Source: Paucimonas lemoignei (GTDB lineage: Bacteria > Pseudomonadota > Gammaproteobacteria > Pseudomonadales > Pseudomonadaceae). Taken from it: a stretch of DNA of 64,000 bases. The notes under the pieces were generated by a model, which searched no databases, was not told the origin of the DNA, and saw only the letters and a list, made by a program, of their open reading frames with translations. The position numbers and the translations under genes were made by a program. This document shows, piece after piece, positions 27,400-36,174 of the stretch (positions are counted from its first letter, which is position 1; every line of letters starts with the position of its first letter). The stretch covers positions 1,302,001-1,366,000 of the forward strand of contig LS483371.1 of the NCBI GenBank assembly GCA_900475325.1, written 5' to 3'.

Positions 27400-27624
27400 A
27401 TGACTGCTATTGACCCCACCACCGCTCCCGAAACAGTCGTTGCCGAAGATGCGACCACTGATACCAAAGCGGCCATCCCTGCGTTCAGCTTCCCGTTCAA
27501 ACCGGGTGAGCTGGCCCAGGCAAAGAAAGATCAGCCGTACTACCAGAAGGCCAACAAACACGGCCACAACAAAATCCCCGGCGCCGCGCCGCACGGCACG
27601 CGCAAGTCGATGGGCAAGCGTTAA
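27400..27624 (+). CDS. Small conserved-looking protein of unknown function
   Basis: A 74-residue soluble protein with an acidic Thr/Ala-rich N terminus and a basic C terminus (QKANKHGHNKIPGAAPHGTR). The centre reads FSFPFKPGELAQAKK. ggagcc lies seven bases upstream of the ATG, a reasonable ribosome-binding site, and codon use fits the genome. An overlapping frame starting at 27410 is judged a shadow. I recognise no domain. The basic Gly/His/Lys tail suggests nucleic acid or ribosome contact, but this is only a guess. Confidence 0.65.
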   Translation: MTAIDPTTAPETVVAEDATTDTKAAIPAFSFPFKPGELAQAKKDQPYYQKANKHGHNKIPGAAPHGTRKSMGKR

Positions 27625-27640
27625 TCAGGTTTAGCGTTGG

Positions 27641-27732
27641 CGTGGGGTCGGCTTTAGCCGGGAATACGGTGCTTCAAGCGATAAAGCTCATCGACTGATC
27701 TGACCTCTTCCCGGCTAAAGCCGGTCCCACGA
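27641..27732. repeat. REPIN, gaccggctttagccggga family
   Basis: Arms gtggggtcggctttagccgg and its near complement, sibling of 16019-16112. It fills the convergent gap between the small gene and the YkgJ-family gene. Confidence 0.87.
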
Positions 27733-27759
27733 CGACCGTTGGTTGGCTGTTACGAAGCG

Positions 27760-28512
27760 TCACCCCGCCTGCAACGGTATGAAGCTATACCCCGCCGGTT
27801 CCCCGGTCGCGAGTTCCGCACCGGCCAGGTGCAAGGTATTCATCTCTGTGTCCCCCGCCACATGAAAACTCCAGCTCCTGTCGGCATGCGGTGCTTCGAC
27901 GCCGTCGACCAGGTCCATGACCGCTGTGGCGAAGGCGTCCATATCGGGTAGATAGGCGACGAACCCGTTGCCCTTCAAAGCGGTGGTGTGAAAGCCCAGG
28001 CGCTGACAAATGGCCTGCTTGGTGGCGATGTCTTCCCGGTCGGCTTCACGGGATTGCTCGATGAGGCGGCTCAGCTCGGTGTCCACCAGCTTGCCACCCA
28101 CGATCATTTCCGGGCCCTGATCCCAGGATTCGGGCGGGCAACTTTTGGATTCCGGCCGCAGCGGGATATGCGGGTTGATCTCCATCGGGTAAATCCGACA
28201 GACCAAAGGCCGCCGCTCATAGATGCGGCAGAGGTTCTCCGCGTCAAGATTCCGGCAGGGGCCGACGTTATACGCCGCAAACGTGATGGCGACCTGAGCC
28301 AGAGTCGAGCCGCTCTGGACTGCCGTCGAGCGTCGGGTGGCGTGGGTCAGTTGTTCTGCTGCAACGCCATAACCATCAGCCAGGAAGGCCTCGGTCAGAA
28401 CAATCAAGGAACCGCCATCGACCGCCCACTGCAGGGCTTCGCTCAAGGTCAGAGGCACATGATGGTCGTTGCAGCAGACGCCGCAACCGACACAGGAAAA
28501 GCGCGTATTCAT
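27760..28512 (-). CDS. YkgJ family cysteine-cluster protein
   Basis: A 250-residue soluble protein with the CxxCxxCC-type N-terminal cluster (CVGCGVCC, residues 7-14). More cysteines follow in GPCRNLDAENLCRIYERRPLVCRIYP (described in parts: C in GPCRN, LCRIYER and LVCRIYP). This pattern defines the YkgJ/UPF0153 family, thought to bind zinc or an iron-sulfur cluster. The biochemical role is unknown. It is longer than the minimal 80-120 residue members. Separated by 105 bases from the next minus-strand gene, it is probably its own unit. Confidence 0.88.
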   Translation of the reverse strand: MNTRFSCVGCGVCCNDHHVPLTLSEALQWAVDGGSLIVLTEAFLADGYGVAAEQLTHATRRSTAVQSGSTLAQVAITFAAYNVGPCRNLDAENLCRIYERRPLVCRIYPMEINPHIPLRPESKSCPPESWDQGPEMIVGGKLVDTELSRLIEQSREADREDIATKQAICQRLGFHTTALKGNGFVAYLPDMDAFATAVMDLVDGVEAPHADRSWSFHVAGDTEMNTLHLAGAELATGEPAGYSFIPLQAG

Positions 28513-28617
28513 TACGATTCAAGCCCATCCAGACGTACGTCAGGCATAACAGAGGCTAGGGCTGTTTGCCTGACTGAGACAGGGGTTGTAGCAAGGTTTA
28601 CGCCAGCATGTTCATGA

Positions 28618-28950
28618 CTATTTTTTTGGCGCGCCCATTTGCTCGTCCCACTCACTGACCGTGGCTTTTTTGCTGTGGCGATTGAACAGGCACAGCTCGG
28701 CGCCGGGTTGATTCTTCATGTGTGGCTGCGGGTAGCGGCCCCTGAGCATCAAGGCTTCATAGCCGACGCTGTCGTCGAATTGAGCTTTGCCAACCGCGCG
28801 GACTTCCTTGAGCTGGCTGGCCTTGATGCAGCTGTCGACGACGGCTTTGTCCAGCGCTTTCCACGCATCGCTACTGGATGCATTGACCTGGCTGGCGGCT
28901 GCCAATGTCAGCACAAGCAGGCTGGTGAGTTTCAGGCGGGTGAGGTTCAT
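28618..28950 (-). CDS. Hypothetical secreted protein
   Basis: A 110-residue protein with a clear signal peptide (MNLTRLKLTSLLVLTLAAAS to SQVNA, about residue 24). The small mature part has two cysteines (VDSCIKASQ and AELCLFNRH) that could form one disulphide, so it is predicted to be periplasmic. The ATG at 28950 is preferred because ggagaatgga lies directly upstream; a start 18 bases earlier adds MLLENG before it. I recognise no family. It follows the GNAT gene on the same strand after 42 bases and may be co-transcribed from the cheV promoter. Confidence 0.65.
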   Translation of the reverse strand: MNLTRLKLTSLLVLTLAAASQVNASSSDAWKALDKAVVDSCIKASQLKEVRAVGKAQFDDSVGYEALMLRGRYPQPHMKNQPGAELCLFNRHSKKATVSEWDEQMGAPKK

Positions 28951-28992
28951 TCCATTCTCCAAGAGCATCGGGTCTGCCCGGAGTATGCCAGA

Positions 28993-29526
28993 TCAGCGCG
29001 GATCCATTTCCTGCCGCTGGACGTATCGCATGCCGGCTTTTTCATACAGGCAGCGTGCGGCAAAGTTGTTCTCCATGACGTTGAGGTCGACAAAGGCTTC
29101 ATTTCGCTGACGAAAGACCTCGAACGCATGGGTCAGCAGATTCAGGCCAATACCTTGATGGCGGGCGCGTGGATGCACCACCAGGTCCTTGATGAAGGCG
29201 CTGGTCCAACCCTGGACAAAACCCACCATGCCCTGGTCATCCCAGGCGGTGTAGCACAGATCCACATTGTGCTCGGGATCGTTTTGCAGCGCGGCCAGCC
29301 AGGTCTTGTAATCAACGATGTCGCCAACCTGGCCGTTGTAAGCGTGGGTCAGCAACCGATGCGCCTCGCCGGCGAACTCAAGGCTGAAGGCTTGAGGTCG
29401 CATATGCCCGGCCCAGCAAATGCCCGGTGACGGCACGTGCAGGTCTCGGCGCATCAGCCAGCAATGCCGATCGGAGCCGCCGACCCGATCAATGCTCGGG
29501 TGAGCAGCGAGCGCGTGGAGGTTCAC
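28993..29526 (-). CDS. GNAT family N-acetyltransferase
   Basis: A 177-residue acetyltransferase. Motif A is LVVHPRARHQGIGLNLL, with the acetyl-CoA pyrophosphate loop R122-x-x-G125-x-G127. Motif B (NFAARCLYEKAGMRYV) is close to the C terminus. The proposed start is a GTG at 29526 that overlaps the cheV stop by 4 bases (GTGA), implying translational coupling. An upstream in-frame start would lie inside cheV. The substrate is unknown. The link to a chemotaxis gene may be only transcriptional. Confidence 0.8.
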   Translation of the reverse strand: MNLHALAAHPSIDRVGGSDRHCWLMRRDLHVPSPGICWAGHMRPQAFSLEFAGEAHRLLTHAYNGQVGDIVDYKTWLAALQNDPEHNVDLCYTAWDDQGMVGFVQGWTSAFIKDLVVHPRARHQGIGLNLLTHAFEVFRQRNEAFVDLNVMENNFAARCLYEKAGMRYVQRQEMDPR

Positions 29527-30422
29527 GATGCCTGGGCTTCGATGGTCTGAGCGGCGACGATCAGGCATTTGGTCAGCTCAGGGGAGGAAAACTTGGTCAG
29601 CACGGCGTCGGCACCTGACAGTTTGGCTTTCTCGCTGTTCATGGCGCTGTCCAGCGAGGTGTGGAGCAGGATGTACAGGTGCTGGAAATCCGGGGTTTCG
29701 CGCAGGGTGCGGGTCAGCGCGTAGCCGTCCATTTCCGACATCTCGATATCGGACACCAGCAGGTTGATCTGCGCGGGGGAGCCTTGCAGCTCAAGCAAGA
29801 CTTCGATGGCCTCCTTGGCACTGCGGGCGGTGTGGCAATCGAGCCCCAGGTTGCGCAGGGTAATCAGCGACTGTTGCAGGGCGACCTGGCTGTCATCGAC
29901 CACCAGGATACGGGTCTTGGACAGCACTTCGGCTTCTTCCATGGTCAGGGCGTCGGAGTTGCTCTCGATCCTGGCCGGGGCGATGCCGTGGATGACTTTC
30001 TCGATATCCAGCACTTGTACCAGCGTGCCGTCGACTTGGGTAACCCCGGTGATGAACGACTTGTTGCTGGAGCCATACGGCGGCGGGCGAATGTCAGTGG
30101 TCAGGCAGTGGACGATCTTGCTCACGGCCTGGACATGCAGGCCCTGCTTGGAGCGGCTGACGTCCGTGACAATCAGGCAACCACCGTCCGGGTCGGCCAG
30201 CGGACGTTCGCCGATGGCGCGACTCAGGTCGATGACCGACAACGAAGCACCGCGCAGCGTGGCGACGCCTTTGACGTGGGGGTGGGATTCGGGCAGTCGT
30301 GTAAGGGCAGGGCAGGGGATGATTTCGCTGACCTTGAGCAGATTGATCGCCATCAGTTTGCCGCTGCGCAGGGTGAACAGCAGCAGGGAAAGTGAATCCG
30401 CTCGGACGTTCTTGGTGGACAT
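29523..30422 (-). CDS. cheV: Chemotaxis coupling protein CheV
   Basis: A 299-residue protein with an N-terminal CheW-like coupling domain (about residues 10-150) and a C-terminal receiver domain (about 170-295). The receiver has the acidic pair in VVDDSQ (175-178) and phospho-acceptor D225 in LVSDIEMSEMDG. CheV links chemoreceptors to CheA and adapts the complex through phosphorylation. aagg lies five bases before the ATG. A strong sigma-28 promoter pattern 60-90 bases upstream fits regulation with the flagellar and chemotaxis genes. Confidence 0.93.
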   Translation of the reverse strand: MSTKNVRADSLSLLLFTLRSGKLMAINLLKVSEIIPCPALTRLPESHPHVKGVATLRGASLSVIDLSRAIGERPLADPDGGCLIVTDVSRSKQGLHVQAVSKIVHCLTTDIRPPPYGSSNKSFITGVTQVDGTLVQVLDIEKVIHGIAPARIESNSDALTMEEAEVLSKTRILVVDDSQVALQQSLITLRNLGLDCHTARSAKEAIEVLLELQGSPAQINLLVSDIEMSEMDGYALTRTLRETPDFQHLYILLHTSLDSAMNSEKAKLSGADAVLTKFSSPELTKCLIVAAQTIEAQAS

Positions 30423-30484
30423 ATGAACCTTCTACAAATAAGTGTTCTGCCGCAGGCAGCGGCAGACAGCTTCCTATGGATGGG

Positions 30485-30511
30485 TTATCGGCTCGGCACG
30501 TGTTGGCTTGA
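30485..30511 (-). promoter_or_regulatory. Sigma-28 (FliA) promoter for cheV
   Basis: Read on the minus strand: TCAAG, 14 bases, GCCGATAA. The -10 box is identical to the FliA consensus, and the TCAAG -35 with 14-base spacing matches TAAAG-N14-GCCGATAA (Pseudomonas sites often have TCAAG). It ends 63 bases upstream of the cheV ATG. Confidence 0.85.
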
Positions 30512-30816
30512 GGTTTTTGTTGGCTACCCGCGCAGGCCCCGTGTCCGTCCAGGGCTTTGCAATGGCGCAAATAACGCGTCCCGCTAGTGAGTCATAAAGA
30601 TCTGATCAGGTCTTCATGGCTCGTTATCGCTGCGTGTCTTTTTTAGCTACTACCCTATAAGTTACTGTTTTTAGACAATATTATTGCCGGATCGGTGTCC
30701 TGGTACAGCACGGATAGATTTTACAAAGGCAATCTGCCCGGAGTACACCCTGTCAAGCGCCGCGAGGTCGCGATGGCAGAGTGTCAGGTGCTGGGTTTTT
30801 CAGGCGCGATGCGGTT

Positions 30817-30909
30817 CTGTAGACACGAACTTGTTCGCGAGGTGTCAGTTCAGGCAATAGATATCTGTCGCTTGAGATGCCGCCCTCGCCAACACGTTGG
30901 CTCCTACAG
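30817..30909. repeat. Degenerate REPIN
   Basis: Left arm ctgtagacacgaacttgttc and right arm gccaacacgttggctcctac are related to Pseudomonas REP arms but only partly complementary. It sits in the roughly 800-base gene-free stretch 30423-31226 between cheV and dsbB, which otherwise holds the cheV promoter and the palindrome pair at 30929-31012. Confidence 0.65.
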
Positions 30910-30928
30910 ACAATGCGCTCGGCGAGCT

Positions 30929-31012
30929 GCGACAAATCGCCGCATCCTTCTATATATAGAAGGATTGCCTGCGACAAAAAGCCGCACTCTTCTATATATA
31001 AGAAGCGATTCA
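30929..31012. repeat. Two 42-bp direct repeats each carrying a TATATA palindrome
   Basis: gcgacaaa-x-gccgca starts at 30929 and again at 30971. The first copy contains the perfect 18-base palindrome ccttctatatatagaagg, the second the near palindrome cttctatatataagaag. The unit sits 215-300 bases upstream of dsbB and just after the degenerate REPIN. I do not recognise the family. Confidence 0.75.
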
Positions 31013-31226
31013 AATTTTTCGTCTCTGGCAGGGGCATTTTCACCACCCGGCCGGCAAATCCACCCGTACAGCCGTTCGACACTTGAGTTGTCCGGCGTCG
31101 CCAATGATTATCGCGAGCGATCAGGCCGTCGAGCATTTACAATCCGTGAATGTCGTACGGGCAGCGGCAACGCGTCCGGGCAGGGATCGAACGGTCCAGA
31201 TGGATACCCCCTCGAAAGGTAAGTCA

Positions 31227-31751
31227 ATGAGCGACAACATGTTGTACCTAAAACGCGAGAAGCGCTTTCTGGTCCTGCTGGGCATCATTTGCCTGGCGCT
31301 GATCGGCGGAGCGCTGTACATGCAGATCGTCCTGGGTGAGGCGCCTTGCCCGTTGTGCATCCTGCAACGTTACGCCTTGCTGTTCATCGCGATCTTCGCC
31401 TTCATTGGCGCCGCCATGCCGGGCAGCCGCAGTACCACGGTGTGTGAAGCGCTGGTGGTGCTGAGTGCGATTGGCGGGATCGTGGCCGCCGGCCGTCACG
31501 TCTACATTCTTTCGCACCCGACCGAGAGTTGTGGCATCGACATCCTGCAACCGATCGTCGATGGCCTGCCATTGGCTTCGCTGTTCCCTGTCGGGTTCCA
31601 GGTGGGCGGTTTCTGCACGACCCCTTATCCGCCGGTCCTCGGATTGTCACTGGCTCAGTGGGCGTTGGTCGCCTTCGTGCTGACCGTTGTGCTGGTGCCC
31701 GTTGGCATCATTCGCAATCGGCGCAAGCGCCGCGGGCTACAGGGTCTGTGA
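31227..31751 (+). CDS. dsbB: Disulfide bond formation protein DsbB
   Basis: A 174-residue inner-membrane quinone reductase with four predicted helices that reoxidises DsbA. The first periplasmic pair C41/C44 is in APCPLCILQRY and the second pair C102/C130 in TESCGIDI and VGGFCTT, as required for activity. The ATG at 31227 with aaagg upstream gives MSDNMLYLKR; longer in-frame starts run into unrelated upstream sequence. It is monocistronic with a strong terminator. It stands next to cyo, which shares the ubiquinone pool that takes DsbB electrons. Confidence 0.93.
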   Translation: MSDNMLYLKREKRFLVLLGIICLALIGGALYMQIVLGEAPCPLCILQRYALLFIAIFAFIGAAMPGSRSTTVCEALVVLSAIGGIVAAGRHVYILSHPTESCGIDILQPIVDGLPLASLFPVGFQVGGFCTTPYPPVLGLSLAQWALVAFVLTVVLVPVGIIRNRRKRRGLQGL

Positions 31752-31754
31752 GCA

Positions 31755-31785
31755 AAAAAGCCCCGTCTTGAACGGGGCTTTTTTT
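31755..31785 (+). terminator. Rho-independent terminator after dsbB
   Basis: Arms AAGCCCCGT and ACGGGGCTT with a short loop, followed by seven T, three bases after the dsbB stop. Confidence 0.93.
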
Positions 31786-31786
31786 G

Positions 31787-32208
31787 TGAAAATTTCGTGA
31801 GCCGTTTCTTGATATTTACAGCTGTTGATACAAACTGTTGCTAAAAAAAACATAGTCATTGAAAATTTACATATCTACAATCCCCGCACTTGCCGATCCG
31901 GGTCACCCCGCGACGAGCATTTTCGAGGTCACTTAGCGCCCTTGCGCAGGTCGTGCAGGATTTAGCCCGATCGATCTCTGAAAGCACCAGGAATGTCCGC
32001 AACAAAAGGAAATCGCCTGCAAAAACGGGCTTGTTGCCAGCATTCGAATAAGAAATTAAAGATCCAGATGGATTTGTCGTTACGCTTGCGTGCGTTGTGA
32101 CAGGCTCCTGTTCAATCCAAAAAAACATGCCAACACGGGCAGGTTTCAGTGTTGGCGGTCGAAAACCAATTGCACCCGCAAGCTGCTTTTGCTTTTAGAG
32201 GTCGTGAG
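31787..32208. promoter_or_regulatory. Long leader region of the cyo operon
   Basis: 422 bases without a convincing gene. The sequence is AT-rich near 31800-31880, where ttgat occurs twice (31808 and 31824) without the inverted half needed for an Anr/FNR box. The last part carries gaggtcgtgag, the cyoA ribosome-binding site. This is probably the cyo promoter and untranslated leader. I could not identify a regulator site. Confidence 0.5.
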
Positions 32209-33177
32209 ATGAGTAAAAAAAGGTACCCCAGGTTTTTTGGCTTCTTGGCCCTTTTCAGCATGCTTTTGCTCAGTGGTTGCGAGGGCGTGCCTCTGCTCGA
32301 TCCTAAAGGGCAAATAGGTCTGGACGAGCGCAACCTGATCATTACCGCCACGCTGCTGATGCTGATCGTGGTGATCCCGGTCATTTTCCTGACGATCATC
32401 TTCGCCTGGAAATACCGCGCTACGAACAAAGACGCCACCTACACGCCTGACTGGTCGCACTCAACCAAGATCGAAGCCGCCGTCTGGGGCATCCCGATGG
32501 TTCTGTTGCTGGTGCTGTTCTACATCACCTACAAATCAACGCACGCGCTTGATCCGTATCGTCCAATCGAATCGGACGTACCGCCGATCACCATTGAAGT
32601 GGTTTCGCTGGACTGGAAATGGGTGTTCATCTACCCGGACCAAGGCATCGCGACCGTCAACAAGATCGTTTTCCCGGCCAATACACCGGTCAATTTCAAG
32701 ATTACCTCTGACTCCGTGATGAACTCGTTCTTCATTCCGGGTCTGGGTGGCCAGGTTTATGCCATGGCCGGCATGCTCACCAAGCTGCACTTGATCGCCA
32801 ACGAAAACCACGAATTCAACGGTATCTCCGCCAACTACAGCGGCGCAGGTTTCACCGGCATGAAGTTCAAGGCGACCGCAACATCTCAGGCTGATTTCGA
32901 CGCCTGGGTTGCTGAAGTCAAGAGTTCACCTAAAAAGCTTGAGGCGTCTGAGTACGCTGCGTTGCTCAAGCCAAGCGAGCGTAACCCGGTCGAACTTTTC
33001 TCATCGGTCACTCCAAACCTGTTCAATACCATCATCGACAAATATGAAGGTATGAAGCCGGGCAAGGTGAACCCTCACGAGACCGAAGGTACGGCCCGCG
33101 AGTCGGACGCCAACGTTGGTGAGAAAGTGATGGACATGGGTAAGGGTAAGCATTCAGCTGCTGGGGCAGAGGAGTAA
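32209..33177 (+). CDS. cyoA: Cytochrome bo3 ubiquinol oxidase subunit II
   Basis: A 322-residue lipoprotein subunit. The lipobox LLLSGC places the lipidated cysteine at about residue 24. Two membrane helices follow (about 45-70 and 90-112), then a periplasmic cupredoxin-like domain. The CuA ligand set of cytochrome c oxidases is not apparent, as expected for a quinol oxidase. The ATG at 32209 (after gaggtcgtgag) is used rather than an in-frame start 60 bases upstream, because it gives a standard lipoprotein signal. First of five tightly spaced cyo genes. Confidence 0.95.
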   Translation: MSKKRYPRFFGFLALFSMLLLSGCEGVPLLDPKGQIGLDERNLIITATLLMLIVVIPVIFLTIIFAWKYRATNKDATYTPDWSHSTKIEAAVWGIPMVLLLVLFYITYKSTHALDPYRPIESDVPPITIEVVSLDWKWVFIYPDQGIATVNKIVFPANTPVNFKITSDSVMNSFFIPGLGGQVYAMAGMLTKLHLIANENHEFNGISANYSGAGFTGMKFKATATSQADFDAWVAEVKSSPKKLEASEYAALLKPSERNPVELFSSVTPNLFNTIIDKYEGMKPGKVNPHETEGTARESDANVGEKVMDMGKGKHSAAGAEE

Positions 33178-33180
33178 ACG

Positions 33181-35199
33181 ATGTTTGGTAAATTAAGTCT
33201 GGACGCGATCCCGTATCACGAGCCGATAGTCATGATCACCCTGGCGATGATTGCGCTGGGTGGCATCGCGCTCGTTGCGGCAATCAGCTATTTCAAGAAG
33301 TGGACCTACTTGTGGACTGAATGGCTGACGTCAGTCGACCACAAGAAAATCGGTGTGATGTACATCATCGTTGCCATGGTCATGCTGTTGCGCGGTTTCG
33401 CCGACGCCGTGATGATGCGTACCCAGCTGGCCCTGGCGCAAAACGGCGCTGAAGGCTACCTGCCTCCTGAACACTATGACCAGATCTTCACCGCTCACGG
33501 TGTGATCATGATCATCTTCATGGCGATGCCATTCTTCACCGGCCTGATGAATATCGTCGTGCCGTTGCAGATCGGTGCCCGTGACGTTGCCTTCCCGTTC
33601 CTGAACTCCCTGAGCTTCTGGCTCCTGGTGTCCGGCGTGCTGTTGGTCAACCTGTCCCTGGGCGTCGGCGAGTTCGCCAAAACCGGTTGGGTTGCTTACC
33701 CGCCTCTGTCCGGCCTGGCCTACAGTCCTGGCGTGGGGGTCGACTACTACATCTGGGCGCTACAGCTATCGGGACTCGGGACGACACTCACGGGTGTCAA
33801 CTTCCTGGTCACCGTACTGAAAATGCGTACGCCTGGCATGAAGTTGATGGAAATGCCGATCTTCACCTGGACCTGCACCTGGGCAAACGTTCTGATCGTG
33901 GCTTCGTTCCCGATCCTGACCGCTACCCTGGCAGCTCTGACGCTTGACCGTTACCTGGACTTCCACATTTTCACGAACGAGTTGGGTGGTAACCCGATGA
34001 TGTACGTGAACCTGTTCTGGGCCTGGGGTCACCCTGAGGTTTACATCCTGGTATTGCCGGCGTTCGGTGTGTTCTCCGAAGTCATCTCTACCTTTACCGG
34101 CAAGCGCCTGTTCGGCCACAAGTCGATGATCTACGCCAGCGGCGGGATCTGCGTACTGGGCTTCATGGTATGGCTGCACCACTTCTTCACCATGGGGTCG
34201 GGTGCCAGCGTCAACGCATTCTTCGGTCTGGCGACCATGCTGATTGCGCTACCGACGGGGGTGAAGCTATTTAACTGGCTGTTCACCATTTATCAGGGCC
34301 GCCTGCGCTTCACGGCGCCGGTACTCTGGACCCTGGGCTTCATGATCACCTTCTCGATCGGCGGCATGACCGGCGTTCTGTTGGCGATCCCGGGTGCTGA
34401 CTTCGTGCTGCACAACAGCCTGTTCGTTATCGCTCACTTCCACAACGTCATCATCGGCGGTGCGGTATTCGGTTACATCGCTGGTTTCGCGTTCTGGTTC
34501 CCTAAAGCATTCGGCTTCAAGCTGAATGAGAAGTGGGGCAAGTCGGCGTTCTACTGCTGGTTCTTCGGTTTCTTCATTGCGTTCATGCCGCTGTACTTCC
34601 TGGGCTTCCTGGGGATGACTCGTCGTCTGAACACCACTGATAACCCGGCCTGGAACCTGTACCTGGACATCGCCTGGTGGGGCGCAATGCTGATCGCTGT
34701 GGGCATCGCCTGCCAGCTGATCCAGATCTTCGTCAGCATCCGCGACCGCAACAAGCCTGAGAACCAGGACCTGACCGGTGACCCGTGGAATGGCCACACG
34801 CTGGAATGGTCGACTTCGTCGCCGCCGCCGTTCTACAACTTTGCAGAACTGCCAAAAGCAGACGATCTGGATGCGTTCACCGACGCCAAGCGTAACGGCA
34901 CTGCTTACGCGGTACCGGCTCACTACTCGGCGATCCACATGCCGAACAACACCGCGACCGGCCTGTACATGGGCCTGCTGTTGACCGTGTTCGGTTTCGC
35001 CATGATCTGGCACATCTGGTGGTTGGCGATTGCCAGCCTGGTAGCGACCGTTGCGACGTTCGCTTTCCACGCCGCACGTGACGATCAGGGTTACATGGTG
35101 CCTGCTGAAGAAGTGGCACGTATTGAAGGTGAGCAGCACAAAGTCCTCGTGGCTCAGGGCGCATACACTCCTGTCAAATCCACACTGGAACAGGTTTAA
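33181..35199 (+). CDS. cyoB: Cytochrome bo3 ubiquinol oxidase subunit I
   Basis: A 672-residue multi-helix subunit holding haem b, haem o3 and CuB, reducing oxygen and pumping protons. Landmarks are [11 protein letters not shown] near residue 52, [13 protein letters not shown] with a haem-ligand His near 106, and [11 protein letters not shown] near 284 with the His-Tyr pair at CuB. HHFFTMG lies near 334, and the haem-ligand region [12 protein letters not shown] near 420. It begins three bases after cyoA and is two bases from cyoC. Confidence 0.97.
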   Translation: MFGKLSLDAIPYHEPIVMITLAMIALGGIALVAAISYFKKWTYLWTEWLTSVDHKKIGVMYIIVAMVMLLRGFADAVMMRTQLALAQNGAEGYLPPEHYDQIFTAHGVIMIIFMAMPFFTGLMNIVVPLQIGARDVAFPFLNSLSFWLLVSGVLLVNLSLGVGEFAKTGWVAYPPLSGLAYSPGVGVDYYIWALQLSGLGTTLTGVNFLVTVLKMRTPGMKLMEMPIFTWTCTWANVLIVASFPILTATLAALTLDRYLDFHIFTNELGGNPMMYVNLFWAWGHPEVYILVLPAFGVFSEVISTFTGKRLFGHKSMIYASGGICVLGFMVWLHHFFTMGSGASVNAFFGLATMLIALPTGVKLFNWLFTIYQGRLRFTAPVLWTLGFMITFSIGGMTGVLLAIPGADFVLHNSLFVIAHFHNVIIGGAVFGYIAGFAFWFPKAFGFKLNEKWGKSAFYCWFFGFFIAFMPLYFLGFLGMTRRLNTTDNPAWNLYLDIAWWGAMLIAVGIACQLIQIFVSIRDRNKPENQDLTGDPWNGHTLEWSTSSPPPFYNFAELPKADDLDAFTDAKRNGTAYAVPAHYSAIHMPNNTATGLYMGLLLTVFGFAMIWHIWWLAIASLVATVATFAFHAARDDQGYMVPAEEVARIEGEQHKVLVAQGAYTPVKSTLEQV

Positions 35200-35201
35200 A
35201 C

Positions 35202-35825
35202 ATGTCGAACTTAGTATTGAATCCAGGAGATGCCCACGGTCACGACGACCACGGGCATGATCACCACGACGCGGGGCCAATGACCGTTTACGGTTTCTGG
35301 CTCTACCTGATGACCGACTGCGTATTGTTCGCCTCCTTCTTCGCGATCTACGCGGTGCTGGTGGGTAACGTCGCAGGCGGTCCTTCGGGGCACGACATTT
35401 TCGAACTGCCCTTCGTGGCCGTCGAAACTGCTTTCCTGTTGATCTCCAGTATCACTTACGGCTTCGCCATGCTGGCCGTTTACAAAGGCAAGCAGAGCCA
35501 GGTTCTGGGCTGGTTGGCCATGACCTTCGTGCTGGGTGCCGGCTTCATCGCGATGGAAATCTACGAATTCCATCACCTGATCGTTGAAGGCTACGGTCCT
35601 AACCGCAGCGGCTTCCTGTCCGGCTTCTTCGCACTGGTAGGCCTGCACGGTCTGCACGTGACAAGTGGTCTGATCTGGATGGCGATCATGATGTATCAGG
35701 TCAAGACCCGTGGCCTGACGTCGACCAACGCTACTCGTCTGAGCTGCCTGAGCTTGTTCTGGCACTTCCTGGACGTGGTGTGGATCTGCGTCTTCACCGT
35801 TGTTTATCTGATGGGGACCTTGTAA
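35202..35825 (+). CDS. cyoC: Cytochrome bo3 ubiquinol oxidase subunit III
   Basis: A 207-residue, five-helix subunit III. Its N terminus is unusually His/Asp-rich ([12 protein letters not shown]), which might bind metal or simply be a tolerated tail. Conserved segments include FGLY-type [27 protein letters not shown] and [11 protein letters not shown]. It supports assembly and oxygen delivery to subunit I. The next gene begins at the base after its stop. Confidence 0.96.
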   Translation: MSNLVLNPGDAHGHDDHGHDHHDAGPMTVYGFWLYLMTDCVLFASFFAIYAVLVGNVAGGPSGHDIFELPFVAVETAFLLISSITYGFAMLAVYKGKQSQVLGWLAMTFVLGAGFIAMEIYEFHHLIVEGYGPNRSGFLSGFFALVGLHGLHVTSGLIWMAIMMYQVKTRGLTSTNATRLSCLSLFWHFLDVVWICVFTVVYLMGTL

Positions 35826-36164
35826 ATGGCTAACGCACACGCGCATATCTCTGCTGAAGATCACGGTCACGGTAGTGTGAAGTCGTACGTTATCGGCTTC
35901 GTACTCTCGGTCATCCTGACGGCGATCCCGTTCGGGCTGGTGATGTACCCGGTGATGTCCAAGTTTGCAACGCTGGTGACCATTCTGGTTCTGGCCGTGG
36001 TGCAGGTGCTGGTTCACCTGCATTACTTCCTGCACCTGGATCGTTCCAACGCTCAACGCAACAACGTGTTTGCCTTCGCGTTTACCGCGCTGGTCATCGT
36101 TCTGCTGGTCGGCCTCTCGTTGTGGATCATGTTCAGTATCCACACCGTCATGATGGCTAAATGA
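35826..36164 (+). CDS. cyoD: Cytochrome bo3 ubiquinol oxidase subunit IV
   Basis: A 112-residue subunit with three membrane helices, usual length for CyoD. The family motif [14 protein letters not shown] is at about residues 58-71. Like CyoC it starts with a His-rich tail ([12 protein letters not shown]). It assists CuB insertion and assembly of subunit I. It abuts cyoC without a gap and precedes cyoE by 10 bases. Confidence 0.96.
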   Translation: MANAHAHISAEDHGHGSVKSYVIGFVLSVILTAIPFGLVMYPVMSKFATLVTILVLAVVQVLVHLHYFLHLDRSNAQRNNVFAFAFTALVIVLLVGLSLWIMFSIHTVMMAK

Positions 36165-36174
36165 GGTACGCCTG

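Noticed and set aside
27410..27634. Second frame overlapping the small gene at 27400
   Set aside because: Arg/Ser/Pro-rich shadow; the other frame has the better ribosome-binding site and a more protein-like composition.
30695..31222. Plus-strand open frame of 175 codons in the cheV-dsbB gap
   Set aside because: Translates a REPIN and the TATATA repeats; no ribosome-binding site or domain, so the repeat explanation is better.
31808..31832. Possible Anr/FNR site before the cyo operon
   Set aside because: Two TTGAT halves are in direct orientation and lack the ATCAA partner at the right spacing.
31856..32128. Minus-strand open frame of 90 codons with several cysteines upstream of cyoA
   Set aside because: The CTTC and CGDC cysteines hinted at a metal protein, but no ribosome-binding site, no family pattern and AT-rich flanks; kept as leader sequence.
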